In this document: positions 42,501 to 57,500 of the stretch, piece by piece | Layout of the letters: each line of letters opens with the position of its first letter | How positions within the stretch are numbered: the first letter of the stretch is position 1 | Source: Rhizopus arrhizus | Lineage: Eukaryota > Mucoromycota > Mucoromycetes > Mucorales > Rhizopodaceae | Length of the DNA stretch: 64,000 nt | Reading direction: 5' to 3' | NCBI GenBank assembly: GCA_024220505.1 | Contig: JAKZZE010000005.1 | Location: 952,501-1,016,500, forward strand | Notes under the pieces: generated by a model | Seen by the model: only the letters and a program-made list of their open reading frames with translations | Database searches by the model: none | What the model was told of the DNA's origin: nothing | Made by a program: the position numbers and the translations under genes

Positions 42501-45500
42501 TAACACGTATTTCCTTCCTTACCCATTCAATCCCTTTTTTTTTTCTTTTTTGCCCTTGCTCACACAAGGGATTTTGTATTTTCTTTTACATCTCCTTTGA
42601 TCTGGCTTGGGCAAACATAATATCTTGAAACACCGCGTGCTCATTTAAGCCTTTAAATAAAATACCTTGTTTAAACATAGAAACATCAGAATGTGCTATC
42701 GGCACATTAAAAAAAAAGAAGACTTAAAGGTTAATAAACACAAATATACACACTTGTGCACACATCATTGCAAAGGTAATTTAGTAGATGGGAAAATGAT
42801 CTACTTGGTAAACTTTTTTCTGTTAGCAATTCATCTTCTCAAAAAAGTTTATTTTATATAAAAGAACCAGAATAGAAAAAGGATAAATTTAACAATAGGT
42901 TTACTATCTTTATTTATCGGTAAAAGGAAACTTTTGCAAGCAAAGCAACAATTTATTGTTTATTCGTAAGACTTGACAGGCGATGAAACTATCTTTACAT
43001 CTACTTTTATCTTGACGAGGTCACTCCTCTTTGTACTTTGTATTTAATAAATGAGCTCTTTACTTGAATTTTGGGAATATAAAAACTATTTTTAAATAGT
43101 CCACAAACATTTATTGAATAAAACATTTCATCTTTTAAAGTATTTAAAGCAGCCAATAAAACCAAGCTTATTATATTTCTTTTGATGAGCTCATATTTCT
43201 GCGATTATCTCGTTTGGTATCTATAGTAGGTGATAAACTGTGCTCGTCTCTCTTTGGTTTACTGCTTCCCCCTTCATCTGAACCTTCAAGCTTCGCAACA
43301 TTCTCTCTTGTGCTCCCCTCTTTTTTGTCGTCTTCAGTTTTACTAAGCTCTTTCACTCTAGATTCTCTTGTGCTCTCGTCCCCTGCACTAAACTCCTTTG
43401 TATTGCCCTCCTCTGTACTGGGTTCTTTTTTGCTAGACTCTCTTGTACGGCTCTCCTTTTCTGATTTTCGATCTGGGCTTTTTTCATAGCGTCTTTGTGG
43501 TCGTCGTCTGTGATCTCTGGAAGTCGAACGACTTGCTTCTCTTCTACGTTTGCTCTTATCTTTTGAACGATCATCATCGCGCCTTTTATCCCCTGAGCGA
43601 TCACGGCGTCTGCTATTTTTTGAATCGTCACGTCTTCTTCTTCTGTCTGTTGAACGATCTTCCCCATCGCGTCTCTTATCTCTTGAATGACGTCTAGGGC
43701 TTCTTGAACGATTTTTATCTCGTCTAGGACTTCTCGAGCGATCTCTATTTCGCTTTTCATCTCTCGAGCGATCTCCATTTCTTCTTCTTTCTCTTGAGCG
43801 ATCTTTATCTCTTTTCTTGTCTCTTGAACGATCTTCATCTCTTCTTTTGTCTCTCGATTTGTCCTCATCTCCTCTTCTTTCCCTTGAATGGTCCTTATCC
43901 CGCTTCTTATCTCTAGAGCGACGTCTAGGGCTTCTCGATCGATCCTCTCGTTTTCTACCCCGTTTTGATTCGTCATCGCGGCGTCTACTGCTGCGCCTAT
44001 CACTAGAGCGGTCACGTCGTGTACGACCCTCTGATTTTCTATCTGGACTCTCATATCGTCTTTGGCGTCTTTTGGAAGGTGATTTCGATCTCGCAGGCTT
44101 GTCTGCTTTACCCATCTCCTCACCGTTTTCATCGACCAAATCCCATTCATCTTGCTTTTGTGGTTTAGGATTCAAAGTGTGTTGAATGCTGGCCATAAGC
44201 GCCTTTGCACCTTCATGCTCTGGCTCAAGTTTTAAAACACGTTCTAAATGCTCTGCTGCTTCTTTTAATTTATTTTGCTGCACAAGTCTACATGATTGTT
44301 AGTTTAGGAATGATCAACCATCTGGTAAGGTTACCCTTCTGCTACATGAAACCATCCTTCAGCATATTTAGGATCCATGTCTAATGCTCTTTTATAATGT
44401 TCCATGGCTTCTTTTATTCTATTTTGTTTAATCAACTTTACACCTTCAGCAACCCTGGAAAGTATATCATTAAAGCAATTTTCTTTTTTTCACATATCAA
44501 TAGCTTACGAATCTCTGGCATAGTTTCTATTTTGTATATCACGCAATTCTAAATAATTTTCCAGTGGTCTCACTTGTTCTTTTGAAATAGACCTATCCTC
44601 CAGGACGTTAGGTAAATAAGGCAAATGACTTAGCAAGGTTTGCTGTCTAGCCGTCTTGGAATTAACATTAAAGAGATTAGCCAATTTGAGCCACTGATGA
44701 GGATTCAAAAGCATAGCGTCATCATGAATGTTATTTAACCAAGCTGATTTTTCTTGAGGTAAAAGTAATGCCAGCTTTTCAAATGGAGTTGTTTGTGTGG
44801 TATTGGGTGTTTCAGCAAGCACTTTTTCCCCTTCTTTTTCTTTTCTTGCTTTACGATCAGCTTTACGACGTGCAAGGTCTGCAGACGCGCTGGAGGTAAT
44901 TTGAGTGACGGTTTGTTGAATAGAAGGTTTCTTAATAAATGATTCGAGTTTATTTTCAAAGACATGAGCACTTTCAGTATCGTTAAGGAGGATGGGTGGG
45001 GTTGTAGGTGTATAACTCGTATTGGTAGGTGGCAAAGAAGCTTTTCTATAAAAGTAATGTCTAGAAGGGGTTCTAGGTGGTGTGCTGGAATCTGTCGTAG
45101 AAGTTGTGTTCATTTTAGAAAATAAAAGAAAGAGAGAGAGAGATGTGTGACTCCTTTTTTCTTTTCATATTGGATTTTCAGAGGATTTTTTTTTTTATTG
45201 CTCCGCGTTAAATGAGAAAGACAATCAGCTAAGGCAGGCGCAAATTATAATGATAGAGTTGGAGCATACGAATGATAAGAAAAAGTATCCTTAGTTAAAG
45301 ATACACTCTTCCCAGCTGTAGGAAGTATGTGAGAAAGAATGCTGGTGAGAAGAGTTATTTACCTAAATGGTTGGTTGTTAATGATAGAATGTCAATATAC
45401 TTTCCATACTAGGTAAGAGGCGTTGGTTAGGACAGAGCCATCATTGGTATCCGCTTTTTGACAGTATAAAACAAAGTGAAAGTCGAGAGAAAGGAACGCA

Positions 45501-48500
45501 TGAGAAATATTTTGTGTGTCGACAGTTGGCTATAGGAATTCGCGAATAGCAATTTGCCAAACGGTTTGTTTGTCGAAACAGTAAAATGGAAATAGTCATC
45601 GGGATTGATAATAATAGGTGATGTTATTGAATGGGGCCGCTCGATTTTACCATGGAAAAGGTGACAAATTATTGAATTGTGGTGGATTCTATAAAGAACG
45701 TACTAGTATAAGTCATTTCTTTGAATTAGGCAAGTGACAAAACCATGGGGGCTTACTAGTTCTTGAGCAAAATGCAATTCAAACAGCTAGGAACATTACT
45801 CAGTTGATTACTGGTTTTTCGAAAAACCTTCGTGTTAACTGCCTTGAAGCTTCTATTGGGAGACAGCATTAATCGATGGCTTGTACAAAGATGCTAAAAT
45901 CCACATGCCGGTTGGTGACGATTTAAGATTGGTTGGCAGTGACAGAGTTAGGATTTTGAGGGATATTATATTTACTAAAATAGTAGTTGATATATAATCT
46001 TTGTGATGCCACTTGACGAGTAAGCATACTGGCAGCCCGTTTGGATTTCGCAACAAGCTCTGTTTGAGGTGCCCGTTGCATGTTGCCCAAGTGGGGATGA
46101 TAACAAAAGATGTCCTAGACTTATATTTCATTACACATAAAAGGAATTTTGAAGCCTTATTCTGGGAGTACCAATATGCCTTGGAAAGCAAGCATAAGAA
46201 AGGCTTGGGATATGAGTGTCATGATGTTGTAGTTCCAAGGAACCTTATCTAATGACTTGAGTATTAATTTGCAAGATTGAATAGCCTTATTTTAGTTCTA
46301 GTACGATAGAAGTATTTCATGGTGCCAAAAGTCGAAGTTGCTCTGTATATGTATTTGGAGCACCCAGAAGATTTTAAGTCATCAGATGGGATAAACTAAT
46401 ATGGTAGGTTGCTATTACGAGAAAGGTAATCGAGTTCATGCAAAATATGGCATAGAGAAGGCCAGAGAACGAACTCAGAAGAGACATTTTAAATGAACAT
46501 GATTTGTGAGTAGACAAGGGTATTCAAGAGGAAGGGCAGGATATCATTCATAGACTCTATCATCCTATATCAAGATAATCAATAGAATGATTCCTGACAA
46601 GATTTTGATTGACCAAGGCGATATTAGACATGCTGGCTTTGTTCGGTTGAGACATCGGCAACCAGAGAGCGGGATCTAACAGAGGGAGAAAAGTTGAGAA
46701 TGTTTGTTGTTTGATCAACCACTTTTACAGAGACTCTAAACGTACTTTCTTTTTTTGAAGTTATTTGTCGAGAGGACCCAGTCAAATGTGATTAACGTTT
46801 TCATGAAGCTTTTCTAGAGAGGTTGTATTATGATGATTGATCGTGTAAGGATCAGAAACAGTCTAGCGAGTATTATGTTGTTAGGTAAGAATAAGAAAGA
46901 GAGGATCTTGGCTTGTAAGTTATGAATATATTCTTGCCTATCTAGCAGTTTTGTCATATGTGACATCCATTTGATAGAAATTTTGTCAGATGGATGTTGC
47001 TTACTGGACGATATGATACCTTTGAGACTTACTTTGAATTCTTTGTTTAAATGAAAAATATACATGCGAAGTATTTATGTTTTATTTTTTATTATAGATC
47101 GCATGTATTAAAAAAAATACAAGGATTGTCTCTAAGTGATCTTCAAATAGTGTTTTTGATCCATGTCGGTTGATCAAAAAAAAAAATTCTGACCTTCGAC
47201 TTTCTACCAAAATTTTCTGAAATTGTCCCAAAAAAACTTTGGAACCCTTCGGAACAGGCCATTAGACACGAGTTTTAGGCTACTAAATTGATTGTCATAC
47301 AAGCTATAAGCAGAATGAAGCTAGATTTTTTATAATCAATTTTTTTTTTCAAGTTCTTCTTTTGGAGGCATTCGTTTCGTAAAAAATAAACATATAGCAA
47401 TCTTGAACAGACAATGACAGAATACTATTCATAAAGATCATGACTTGAAGGATTTGAATGGTTTATTCTTAGAGGTAGTCTAGTCAAAACCTGAATAAAA
47501 TAAATACGATTCAATTAACTTAAAAGGCGTGGTAGTAAATTTTCAGTACATGAACCCTGCTTATTCTTGTATTTACCAAATGATAATTATACAATCGCAG
47601 CCCTTAATGCTGTACTATGTCCATAAAAAAAAAAGAATAAAGACAAGGTATAATAAATCTTCCAAGAAGAGCTTCAATCCTGATTGTATATCAATTTCTC
47701 TGTTTGGATTGTATCGCACAAAGGCAGAATGAAATCAATAAATAAAAGACGAATGTGTTGTGGTCTATATCTTTTCAACGAGCATGATGATTCTTTGTGA
47801 TTGAATGGCTTCTTTACCGGATAAAGTTGAAGGCAGCAAAAACATATTTTTAAAATATACAAACTATTTCAAAGAAAAAAGTGTGTAGACTTGTTAAAAA
47901 AGGGACAGATCTATCTGGAATTTAAAACCTTGGTCTTTGGACACATTTATTTTTCTTTTCCAAAGACCAATTTTTCCAAGTCAGGGACCAATGGACTCTA
48001 AAAATATTTTATTAGACAAGTTGCCAATATAAAACGACAATGAAAACTGAATTGTGTTACTTTTTTTTCAATAAACAAAAAACGAGTTTTCCTTCCCACT
48101 ATTATCATCCCACACACCTTTCTTTCTCGTTTCTTTTTTTTTTTTTTTTTTTTTAATTAGTCCCACCCATTCCATTCCCTCAAAAACATGTCAGCACAAG
48201 ATGGACAACAACAAATTGGATATTCAAGCGAGTCAGTTTATGATGATTATCAATATGAAGAAGAAGAAGAATATAATGAAAATGAAGAAAAACAAGTAGA
48301 AGATGATATAGGATCTGAATTGAGTATTCCAGATGAGAATATTAATTTTGATCTTGTTTATGCTCTACATACATTCACGGCCACAGTTGAAGGACAAGCA
48401 TCGGTTGTGAGAGGTGACGCACTGACCTTATTGGATGATAGTAATTCTTATTGGTGGCTCGTGAAGGTATTGAAGACAGCAGAAGTAGGTTATATACCAG

Positions 48501-51500
48501 CTGAGAATATTGAGGTATAATAAGATAAAAGAGAGAGAAAAAGAAAGAGACTAAAGGTAGAATAGACACCTCATGAAAGATTAGCCAGATTGAATTCACA
48601 CCGTAATGTGGAGGCAAGTAAATAAATAATTATTTATTATTTATTAATAAACAGTATATTCATAGATCACGAGAAAGGATCATTTCGATTCATTTCCAAC
48701 TCCGCCACCTAATCAACCTAAAAAACGAAAAAAAGTGACATTAGCTGAAGGAGTTCAGTATCAATCCCAATTCATTTATGGATCAACCAGTGATTCAGAA
48801 GAAGAAGATTTTGAATATGAGTTTCATGAGTGGGATGAAGCCATGCAGTATTCTTCTTCTTCAGATTTTGAGTCCTCTGAAGAAGAAGAAGGAGAATCCG
48901 GTTTAGGTTTTAAAGAATCTCAGCTTATGCAAAATAACGCTCTTTTAAATATTGAATCTCATTCAAGTATAGACTCTGATATCCAACCAGAGTCCAATTT
49001 GGAAGATCAAGAAGAGACGATCAAGATATCACTGACACCAACGATTGCAAAGAGTGTTGAAGAAGAAAATCAAAGCTATAAGCAATTCAAATCTAAAAAG
49101 ACAGCCAAATTAGAAAAATTGCTTCATTCTTCTTTAGAAAAGAAGGAAAAGAAGGGAAGGAAGAGTAAAAAGATTCGCAAGTTCTTTTCGAGGGGAAGCA
49201 AGAAAGAAAAGAAGACAGAGTTGGAAAGTGAGTTGTTGAACGAGACGTCTTCCGCCAATTCATCTCAATCCAGTCTTGTCAGTCGAGATCGTATGGGCAG
49301 TGTGGACTCGACCCAATCGATCACTGCACTCAAGATCCAAGGAGGCAGTGATGACATTCAGGAAACCTGGGTGAATGTGTATCCTAGCACGACTGCGGCT
49401 GAAGTCATTCAGCAGATCAGACCGGAAGAAGATTGTGATTACTATTTGGTGATCAAGACATTAGGTGGTGATGAATGTACCCTTGTTCCTTCTGATAAAC
49501 CACTCGAGATATTCTATTCACTCAACACCCACCTCAATACACCCATGCCCTCTCTCAAAAAGGCCAGGAGGATCTCTCAACTGATGGGAAGTGATCATCA
49601 TATCGGTGGACCGACGATGGGTGAAGTACAGGATGAGGTTCAGTTCTTTTTATTTGCAAAGCCCAAGAGAATGGAAGATGGTGAATTTGAGATCAAGGTG
49701 TGTCATGAAGTAGAAGGTGAAAGGGTGGATAAGTTGGTAAAGATTTCATGTGGTATTTTAATCAAACATGCTGTCACTTTACTACTCGAAAAGTTTCATG
49801 TTCTTAATGGAGTTGTGGCAGATGAAGAAGGTGTGGATGAAGAAGCAAAGAGGTCACTACGGTTATCGGATGATAATCCAATTGAAAAGTATCGATTGGC
49901 TATTCGTATCCAAGGAGAAGGTAAATAGGATTAGAAGGAATGATGTGAGTCTGATGATGTCTATAGAACGTGTGTTACCACTGAATGATACACTATTCAA
50001 TGCGTTTGGTGAACATGTACCTCCTATTCACTATAGACGTAGTAGTCATAATCCTGATCATCGTGAATCGATCACGACTCGAATTCGACCACCTGAAGAG
50101 AACGAGACTTGTTTTATATTGAAATGTGTAGAGAGAGAAGAAAGAAAGGAGAAGCGTCTCAAGCCACATCTCGTTCGTCATAATACACCGATGCCTAGAA
50201 AAGAATCCAAGCACCAGACGACACAGATACCTGTTCCGATCCAGACGAATAACAATCAAGATACCCTTTTGAATCAGAAAAGACCTAAATCAAATGAATC
50301 CATCTTGTTTTGTACAAATGATTTTGGTATGAATGATCTCATGGTCATCATACGTGGTATGGCTAATATGAATGAATCAAGTGGTATTCGAACAGAGATC
50401 ATTGATTTATTTAAAGAAGATGTGACAAGATTAGATCAACTAGAAAAAGAATTGGATTATATTCTGATGGAAACCATTGAGGTCTTTTAGTTTTTTTTTA
50501 TATAAACAAATAATTATACACTTTTCATCTTTTCAAAATGTTCTTTTACAATCAATTGAGCTACTTTTTGTGCTTCTGAAGCAGTCGTAATCACCTTTTG
50601 ATCATTTGTGATCCATCTCGAACTGAATGAAGGTAAATGATGATAAGAAGGAGGTGCGATCGGTACAGATTTAGAACGACGTCTGATCAGACAATGATTT
50701 TTTGATTTCAATAGTTCATTTCTAAAACATTCTCTCATCTTTTGATCTAATTCGATCGCATCCAACAAGACATCCAGTGAAAGTTGGTTGCTATAACTGG
50801 GTAAGATGGAAGGTGCTGAAGTTGTACGAGGATGATGATTGTTTTTAAAAATATGCTTTTGTATCTTGTTTTCTTTCTTTTTATTAAAGACAGGAAGTGT
50901 AAATTGAATGGAAGGCATAATCATCCTGTGGCAAAAAAAAAAAGGAAGAAAAGAATGTTATTTATGTATTCAAACTTATCCCTCCTCTCTCTCTCTCCTT
51001 TGAAATTCCAACTGAAATTCTGAAATAAACTAAACAGTGACAAAAAAAAAAAAGTTTAAAAAAAGAGACTTGCATTCATTTAACAGGGAGTGAAAAAGAG
51101 ACGTTTGACATCACTCCTTCCCCACTTTCTCCTTTATTTTCAATGTGTTTGTTCAAAAAAAAAGGGGCTTGGATTTGATTCGATTCTTTACAAAGACGTC
51201 ATCTACAATGATTCTTGTTTATAATTGTCATAGCAACCTGTTCACAACCATCCATCAACGCATTCCAACCCCTTCTCCTCCTCCTTTTTATCTTGTGATC
51301 CAACTAAAGGAGCTTATTTTCATCTCAATTCTCCTTGTCAGTTCATCTCCTGAACACTGTCAATCGATGAATGATGACTGTATTTAGGCTTATTTTATCC
51401 ATCCAATAAATCATTTAAAAAGGTTTTATCAACAAAAGTCCATTTTAGATTGGATCCTCAAAAAAAAAAAGGTTGTAGATCATTCACAACCTGCGTAATT

Positions 51501-54500
51501 AAAGTGGATAAAAGTTTTAACTGAAACCTGCAACCTGACGTCAGGGCGATCTTAAAGGTGAAACAATTGAATAAGAACGATCTTTTTTTTTATTATTTAT
51601 TTAGCACCATTTTTTCGACCTAGTTTATGAACTCGTAAATGTCTACGCATGTTACTCTGTACACTAAACTGTCTTCCACAACCTTCTTCTGAACAAACAA
51701 ATGGTTTTTCTCCTGTGTGAGAATAAGTATGTATACGTAGTGAAGAGGGTCTATTGAATGGCTTTTTGCAAAAAGGACAAAAGTATTTTCCTGTTTGTTC
51801 ATCTCTTTCTATTACCGGTTTGTTATCTTCCAGTTTACTTTTAATGTTGAGTGCCTCTGATAATAAGGCAGGTGGTGGTGAGACTGTACGTGCTCTGTGA
51901 TTTAATTCATTGATGAATGGTAAATCATGATTTGCTTTATAAAGTGTATTTGTATTAGCAGATACAGTACGACGATGTGTTTGATGATGTCTTGTTTGAT
52001 TTACAATGGGTAATGGATGTACAAGTGTAAAATCAGAAATTGATCTTGTATGACTACTATTCATGTTCGCACCAGGCGATTTTCTATCTGTTCTCTCTTC
52101 AATTGATAAAGGTGGTAATAGATTGGTCGTGGTTGAGTTCATCATCCAACTCGGTTTATCCTTCTGGGGTATATCATTAGGACCAGTGATAGAAAGCTGT
52201 TGAAGTTCAGAAGGTAAACTACTGATACTATGGCTTTGTCTATGATGTCTTCTTATTCTATTATCATTCACTGTTGACGATCTATCTTTATCATCATTTA
52301 ATAAGAATTGAATGGAAGGTAAACTTGGATTCTTTGTATGAAGCATGGATTAAATAAAGAAAAGAAGAAAAGAAAGAGGAGTATGGAACTAGTTTAAAAA
52401 AAGAATTCGGAGTTAAAAGTTAAATATGGATCGCTTATTGGACATGCTCTCTTAACACATGGTTCATCTTTATTCATCTTCTTGCACCCTATTCTCTCTC
52501 TTATTAAAACAATTGGGCTTTTATGAATGACATTTGCCTAATTATCGTGTAACATTTGCTGATTTGCAGAAAACAATGTATTTTTAGCAGAGAATTCCTC
52601 CCTTTTCATCTTTCTCCGATCTCTAATAAAGGAGACAAAATAGGAAGAAAAAGGGATCAAAATAGGCTATTGAGCTCAGCCAGATCTATGTCTTGGTCTA
52701 TTCTATTTGCCCTTCCTATCTTCATTTCCCCAACTTTTTTTTTTTTTTCATCCTTTATTCTTGTTATATTCTGAGTTTGAAATAGGTTGGATGGATAGAG
52801 TAAAAAAAAGTTTTTTTTTTTTTTTTTATATTCCTTTTCCGCTCAGTTGTCAGTTTTTTATTGCAATGTCAAATAAACGTGGTGCACCTCAAGGTGGAAA
52901 TAGAAAGAAAAGAAACAAGACATATCACTGTGCTAAAGTAAATAAATAAGAAAAAACAACAAAGCAAATATAATAATCCTTTATGCAAAGGAAGCTTCAG
53001 GATCAAAAGGCAAGAATGCTTTTAATCTCTTGCCAGGTATGAAAGGAATATTGGTTGCATGTACTCGTGGAAGAGAAAGCAGGGCTGTCAAAGAAGCATT
53101 AGAAGTATTGAATGAGGTAAGAAAATAATAGATTCGATTCAACATATTAATTCATGGTTGCAGTATGCCGATACATTATATCCTAATAGTAAAGAACAAG
53201 AAGCAGAAGACGAGGAAGAAGACATTGAAGCATCCATTGCTAAAGAAGTAGCAGAAATGAAGGGATCAAAAGAAAAGAAACGATTTGCTAATATTACAAC
53301 TGGAACAGATTGTCGTAAAAACAATAGAACAGTACTACTTTATATAATCTAAAGTTTATCTCTAGTGGCATTTATTCGTGCGACTGATCCTGTGGAACCC
53401 GTCAAATTGATTCATTATATGTTGACAGATTTAAATGAAAAGCAATTGAAAAAGACAAGATATATCTCGAGATATTTACCTATTCAAAAGACCTGTCAAT
53501 CTAATTTATCCGATATTGAAAACGTAGGAAAAGAACTCTTTCCTCCTTACTTTGATCAAAAGGATAACGAAGGCAATTTGTTAACCAAGAAGGTAAAGAA
53601 CAGGATCGCCTTCATCCTCTTTACTCACCCATTCTTTATCAGTTTGCTATTGTTTGCAGAGTTCGCAATTGTAACAAGTTGAGTACAAAAGATGTGATCA
53701 ACCTGTTGGCAGCTACAGTGCCAAAGGACATAAGGTAGATTTAGAAAATCCAGATTATACAATCATCGTGGAAGTTTGTCAGGTAAAAAAAAAAAGTCAT
53801 GATGATTGACGCAAGGAAATAACACGCATATTCTTTAATCATAGACAATATGTATGATGTCAGTCGTTGAAGATTTTCACAAATTAAAAAAGTACAATAT
53901 TGAAAGCCTTTTAGGTTTAAATGATGCTAAACAAGACAACAAAGAAGAATAAAAGAGGACTTGCTTTTTTTTTTTTCATATTAAAATCATAAAAGTGTAT
54001 TTTTTTTTTTTTGTTTCTTTTTTTTTTTTATTATGGATACAGCAACTAATAATACAACCTTACAAACTTTATCAATCATTGAAAGCAGTAGCAATATTAG
54101 CTCACATGTAGTAAATTCTCTGTTAATCATAACTATTTTTCACTGCCTTATGCTTTTTACATTTTCAGGTTTCCATAACAACAACAACAACAACAACAAC
54201 AGCAATCCAGACAAACTCAACAATGACGACCCCTACTCCTGAACCATCATTTTCCTCAGTAGCGTCTGATATGACGACAACTGTTCCCGAACTATCATCA
54301 ACAAAGTCTGACAGGATCACAACCAGTCAGAATACAGCCACTGTTCACAGTACAGCATAAAAATATATTTTATTCTTTAAAACAGTGCTCTCATACTTTT
54401 ATCTAGATTCGATTACGATGACAGATAGGACAATGACAACTGAACCTTATACGACTTTGAGCGGTGAAAGAACGTTCAAAAGTTCCGAGATCATCACTAC

Positions 54501-57500
54501 ATCCACAATACCGACTGTTACTGTTACTTCTTCTGGTACTTTTGTCTATACCCATACTTCTACTTCATACACCCTATCTCCAATCACTTCACCTGTTTTA
54601 GCCCATCAACCTTCTCCACCCTTCACACACACATTCAACTCAGGGGCCATCGCAGGCGGTGTCGTCGGCGGCGTGGCTTTTGTGAGTTTGATTGGTATAG
54701 CTGCATGAAAAAAAAAAAAAAATCTATTCACTCACTCAGATTAGGTATCATTGGTTATTTTATTTTTAAAAAAAGAAAACCAAAAACGAATGAATTGGAT
54801 CTTTCTCAGCAAATACCTCCGATGAGACCTCTTGTTCCTGCATATGATTCAAGACATGTTCCTGATCAGAGGCATGTCCCTCATGAACGGTAATTTATTT
54901 TATTTGCATACAACAAAGGATCAATAAAGTTAAAAAGGGAATCCAAATCAGTGCTGCCGAGACATGAGAACCAGAAGAGGCATGGTGGCTGATGCCATAA
55001 GCACCGATTTTACCTACACTACCCAGGTGACCATCGCCTATCTGGTTGGCTTGGACGACGGGCGTGGGTGAGATGAAGAGATGGATGTCTTGGGGTGCGG
55101 TCAACGTCGGTCGTATGGCTTGAGCGTGAAGTGAGGTCGTTTTGCTCTTTTTGTTCTTTTTATGCTTCTTCTTTATACGACGGTGAGCTAAAACACAAAA
55201 GATGAGAATAGGAAAAAAAAGATGTTGTGAACTGTGCTTACCTTTTTTTGATGCGTGTTCTTCTTTTCCCATTTTTATAAAAAGAAAAGAAAGAGATGAA
55301 TAGATGATTTGAATGTCCTTTTGAAAAGAACTGGTTTGGATTACAAAGATGACACAGAAAATAACTCGCTTTATAAAATGTTCTTTTCTCTTTTCTTCTT
55401 TTCACAATTAAGCTGTAAAGACAACTTTCTCTCTTTATAAAGAATTGATCTTTGGTATTGCATCCAAAAGAAGCACAGTCATGCTATCAGTGAATTATTT
55501 TCATTTATCTGTCTTTAGGACAAGAAAGGAATGCTATTCTTTCGTTACATGACACTGCATGAGTAAAGAATAGATGAAATGAATCATTTTCTTTTTTTTT
55601 CCATGAATTTTGTTTACATTGGGTTGACACTGAATGTTTAAAGGAAATTACTATGTTTATTGTAAACAAACACTTTATTCCGAATAGGATGAAACCAAAC
55701 ATCATTTCAATACGTCACATGTGGTTACCAGCCAAAAACCCTGTTTCTTAGCTTGTTTGGATTGTATCGCGCAAGACAGTACTCTCAAGTTGCTTTGATT
55801 TCAATAAACATGGTTTAAGCAATCATCCTGTTCAACGAATAGACTCCTTCTACTGTCTTTTCCAACAGTCACATGAATCATGCTGAACTCCAAAACCTTT
55901 CTGTCGCCCCCCTCATTTTTTCATTTCCTCTCTCTCCTTTTTCTTTTTCTTTTAAATTCTTTTATACCCAAAAGATGACAGAAATAAAGAAAGGATCTCA
56001 AGAGATGTTTACAATAGAGGATGATTGGGGTAGTGGAGTGGATTATATATCAGACAACGACTTTGATATGATCGATAGGCTATCAGCCGCATTAGACCAA
56101 GTAACAAATCAACTAGAAGAAAAGCAAAGAGAGTTTGTCATCAAATCGACCGAGTGGACAACAAAGACAAGAGAAAGGATCAAGGCCCAAACGAAAAGAC
56201 TCGAAGACCAAAAGAGTCGACTTCAGGGTCTGTTGGTACGACAGTACGATAAAATTGATAAACGGATGAATCGGGATGCAAAGACGGTCCGGTTACGAGA
56301 CAAGATCTCGTTTGTGGTCGGCGTAGGCAACTCTTGTGTGGCACCTGCGTTGGCCATTCGATACCCCAATCGGATACCAACTTATTATAGCATTCAACTC
56401 ATCATTTTACTCATCCTGAGATATGTCATCTATCGATCCAAACGGTGGCACTATTTTATCTTTGACATGTGTTATTTTGTGAACGGGATGACAATGCTCT
56501 TTCTTTGGATCAAACCAAGCTCAAGTCTGTTGTTGATCGCTTCATTCTGTATGACGAATGGACCTGTAGCATGGGCTATTATCACCTGGAGGAATTCACT
56601 CGTCTTTCATTCACTCGACAAGGTCACCTCTGTCTTTATTCACATCTCTCCTCCACTGGTCATGTATTGTCTAAAGTGGATGCCAGAGCTCGTCAAGGAT
56701 CTGTATTGTGATAATCAATCGATCGTCACACAATACCGTGATACGAGATACCCAGCCTTCAAAGAGGTCTCAAGTATTGATATGACACAGGTCATGATCT
56801 ATTCAACAGCAGCTTATGCTCTTTGGCAAACACTTTATTATTTATTCATTATGGTCGGAAGAAGGGATAAGGTAGAATCAGGTATCAGGTTGACTTCTTA
56901 TTCATGGTTATTGAATGATCCACACGGTAAAAAAGGCTTCATACAGCGATCTGCTTTTTTATTTGGTGAGAAATACAAGTTGGAGATGTTCATGCTACTT
57001 CAATTACTTTACAACATCCTTACTTCTCTACCCACACTTTATTTATATCAACATTTTTGGTTACACACAGCCTTTTTGATAGGCATGTTCGCAGTCAGTG
57101 TATGGAATGGTGCTAATTATTATATTGAAGTATTCTCAAGAAGATATATTCATGAATTAGACAAGATTAAATAAATATCTTTATTCTTTTCTAAACTCTC
57201 TCAATCGATGATTTAATACTCTTTTTATACCTCGTTCATTTCCAAATAATTTTGCTTCTGTTCTTGCCTTTTTTAAATCAAAACTTGATCTCAAATGATG
57301 TTGATCGGCTGCTTGAAGCATTGATGAATGTGAAGATTGTATGTAGAATATATGAACAGTACTTATGAGCACTACGCACCCTGCTAATAATGATATAAAC
57401 GTCGTATTCTTTGTAAATCGAGTGTTTGTATGTGATGACCACTGTCCTCCTTTATAAGTAATAGGATCCTCTTGTGGGTAGTGATATCTTGTGTTATTTA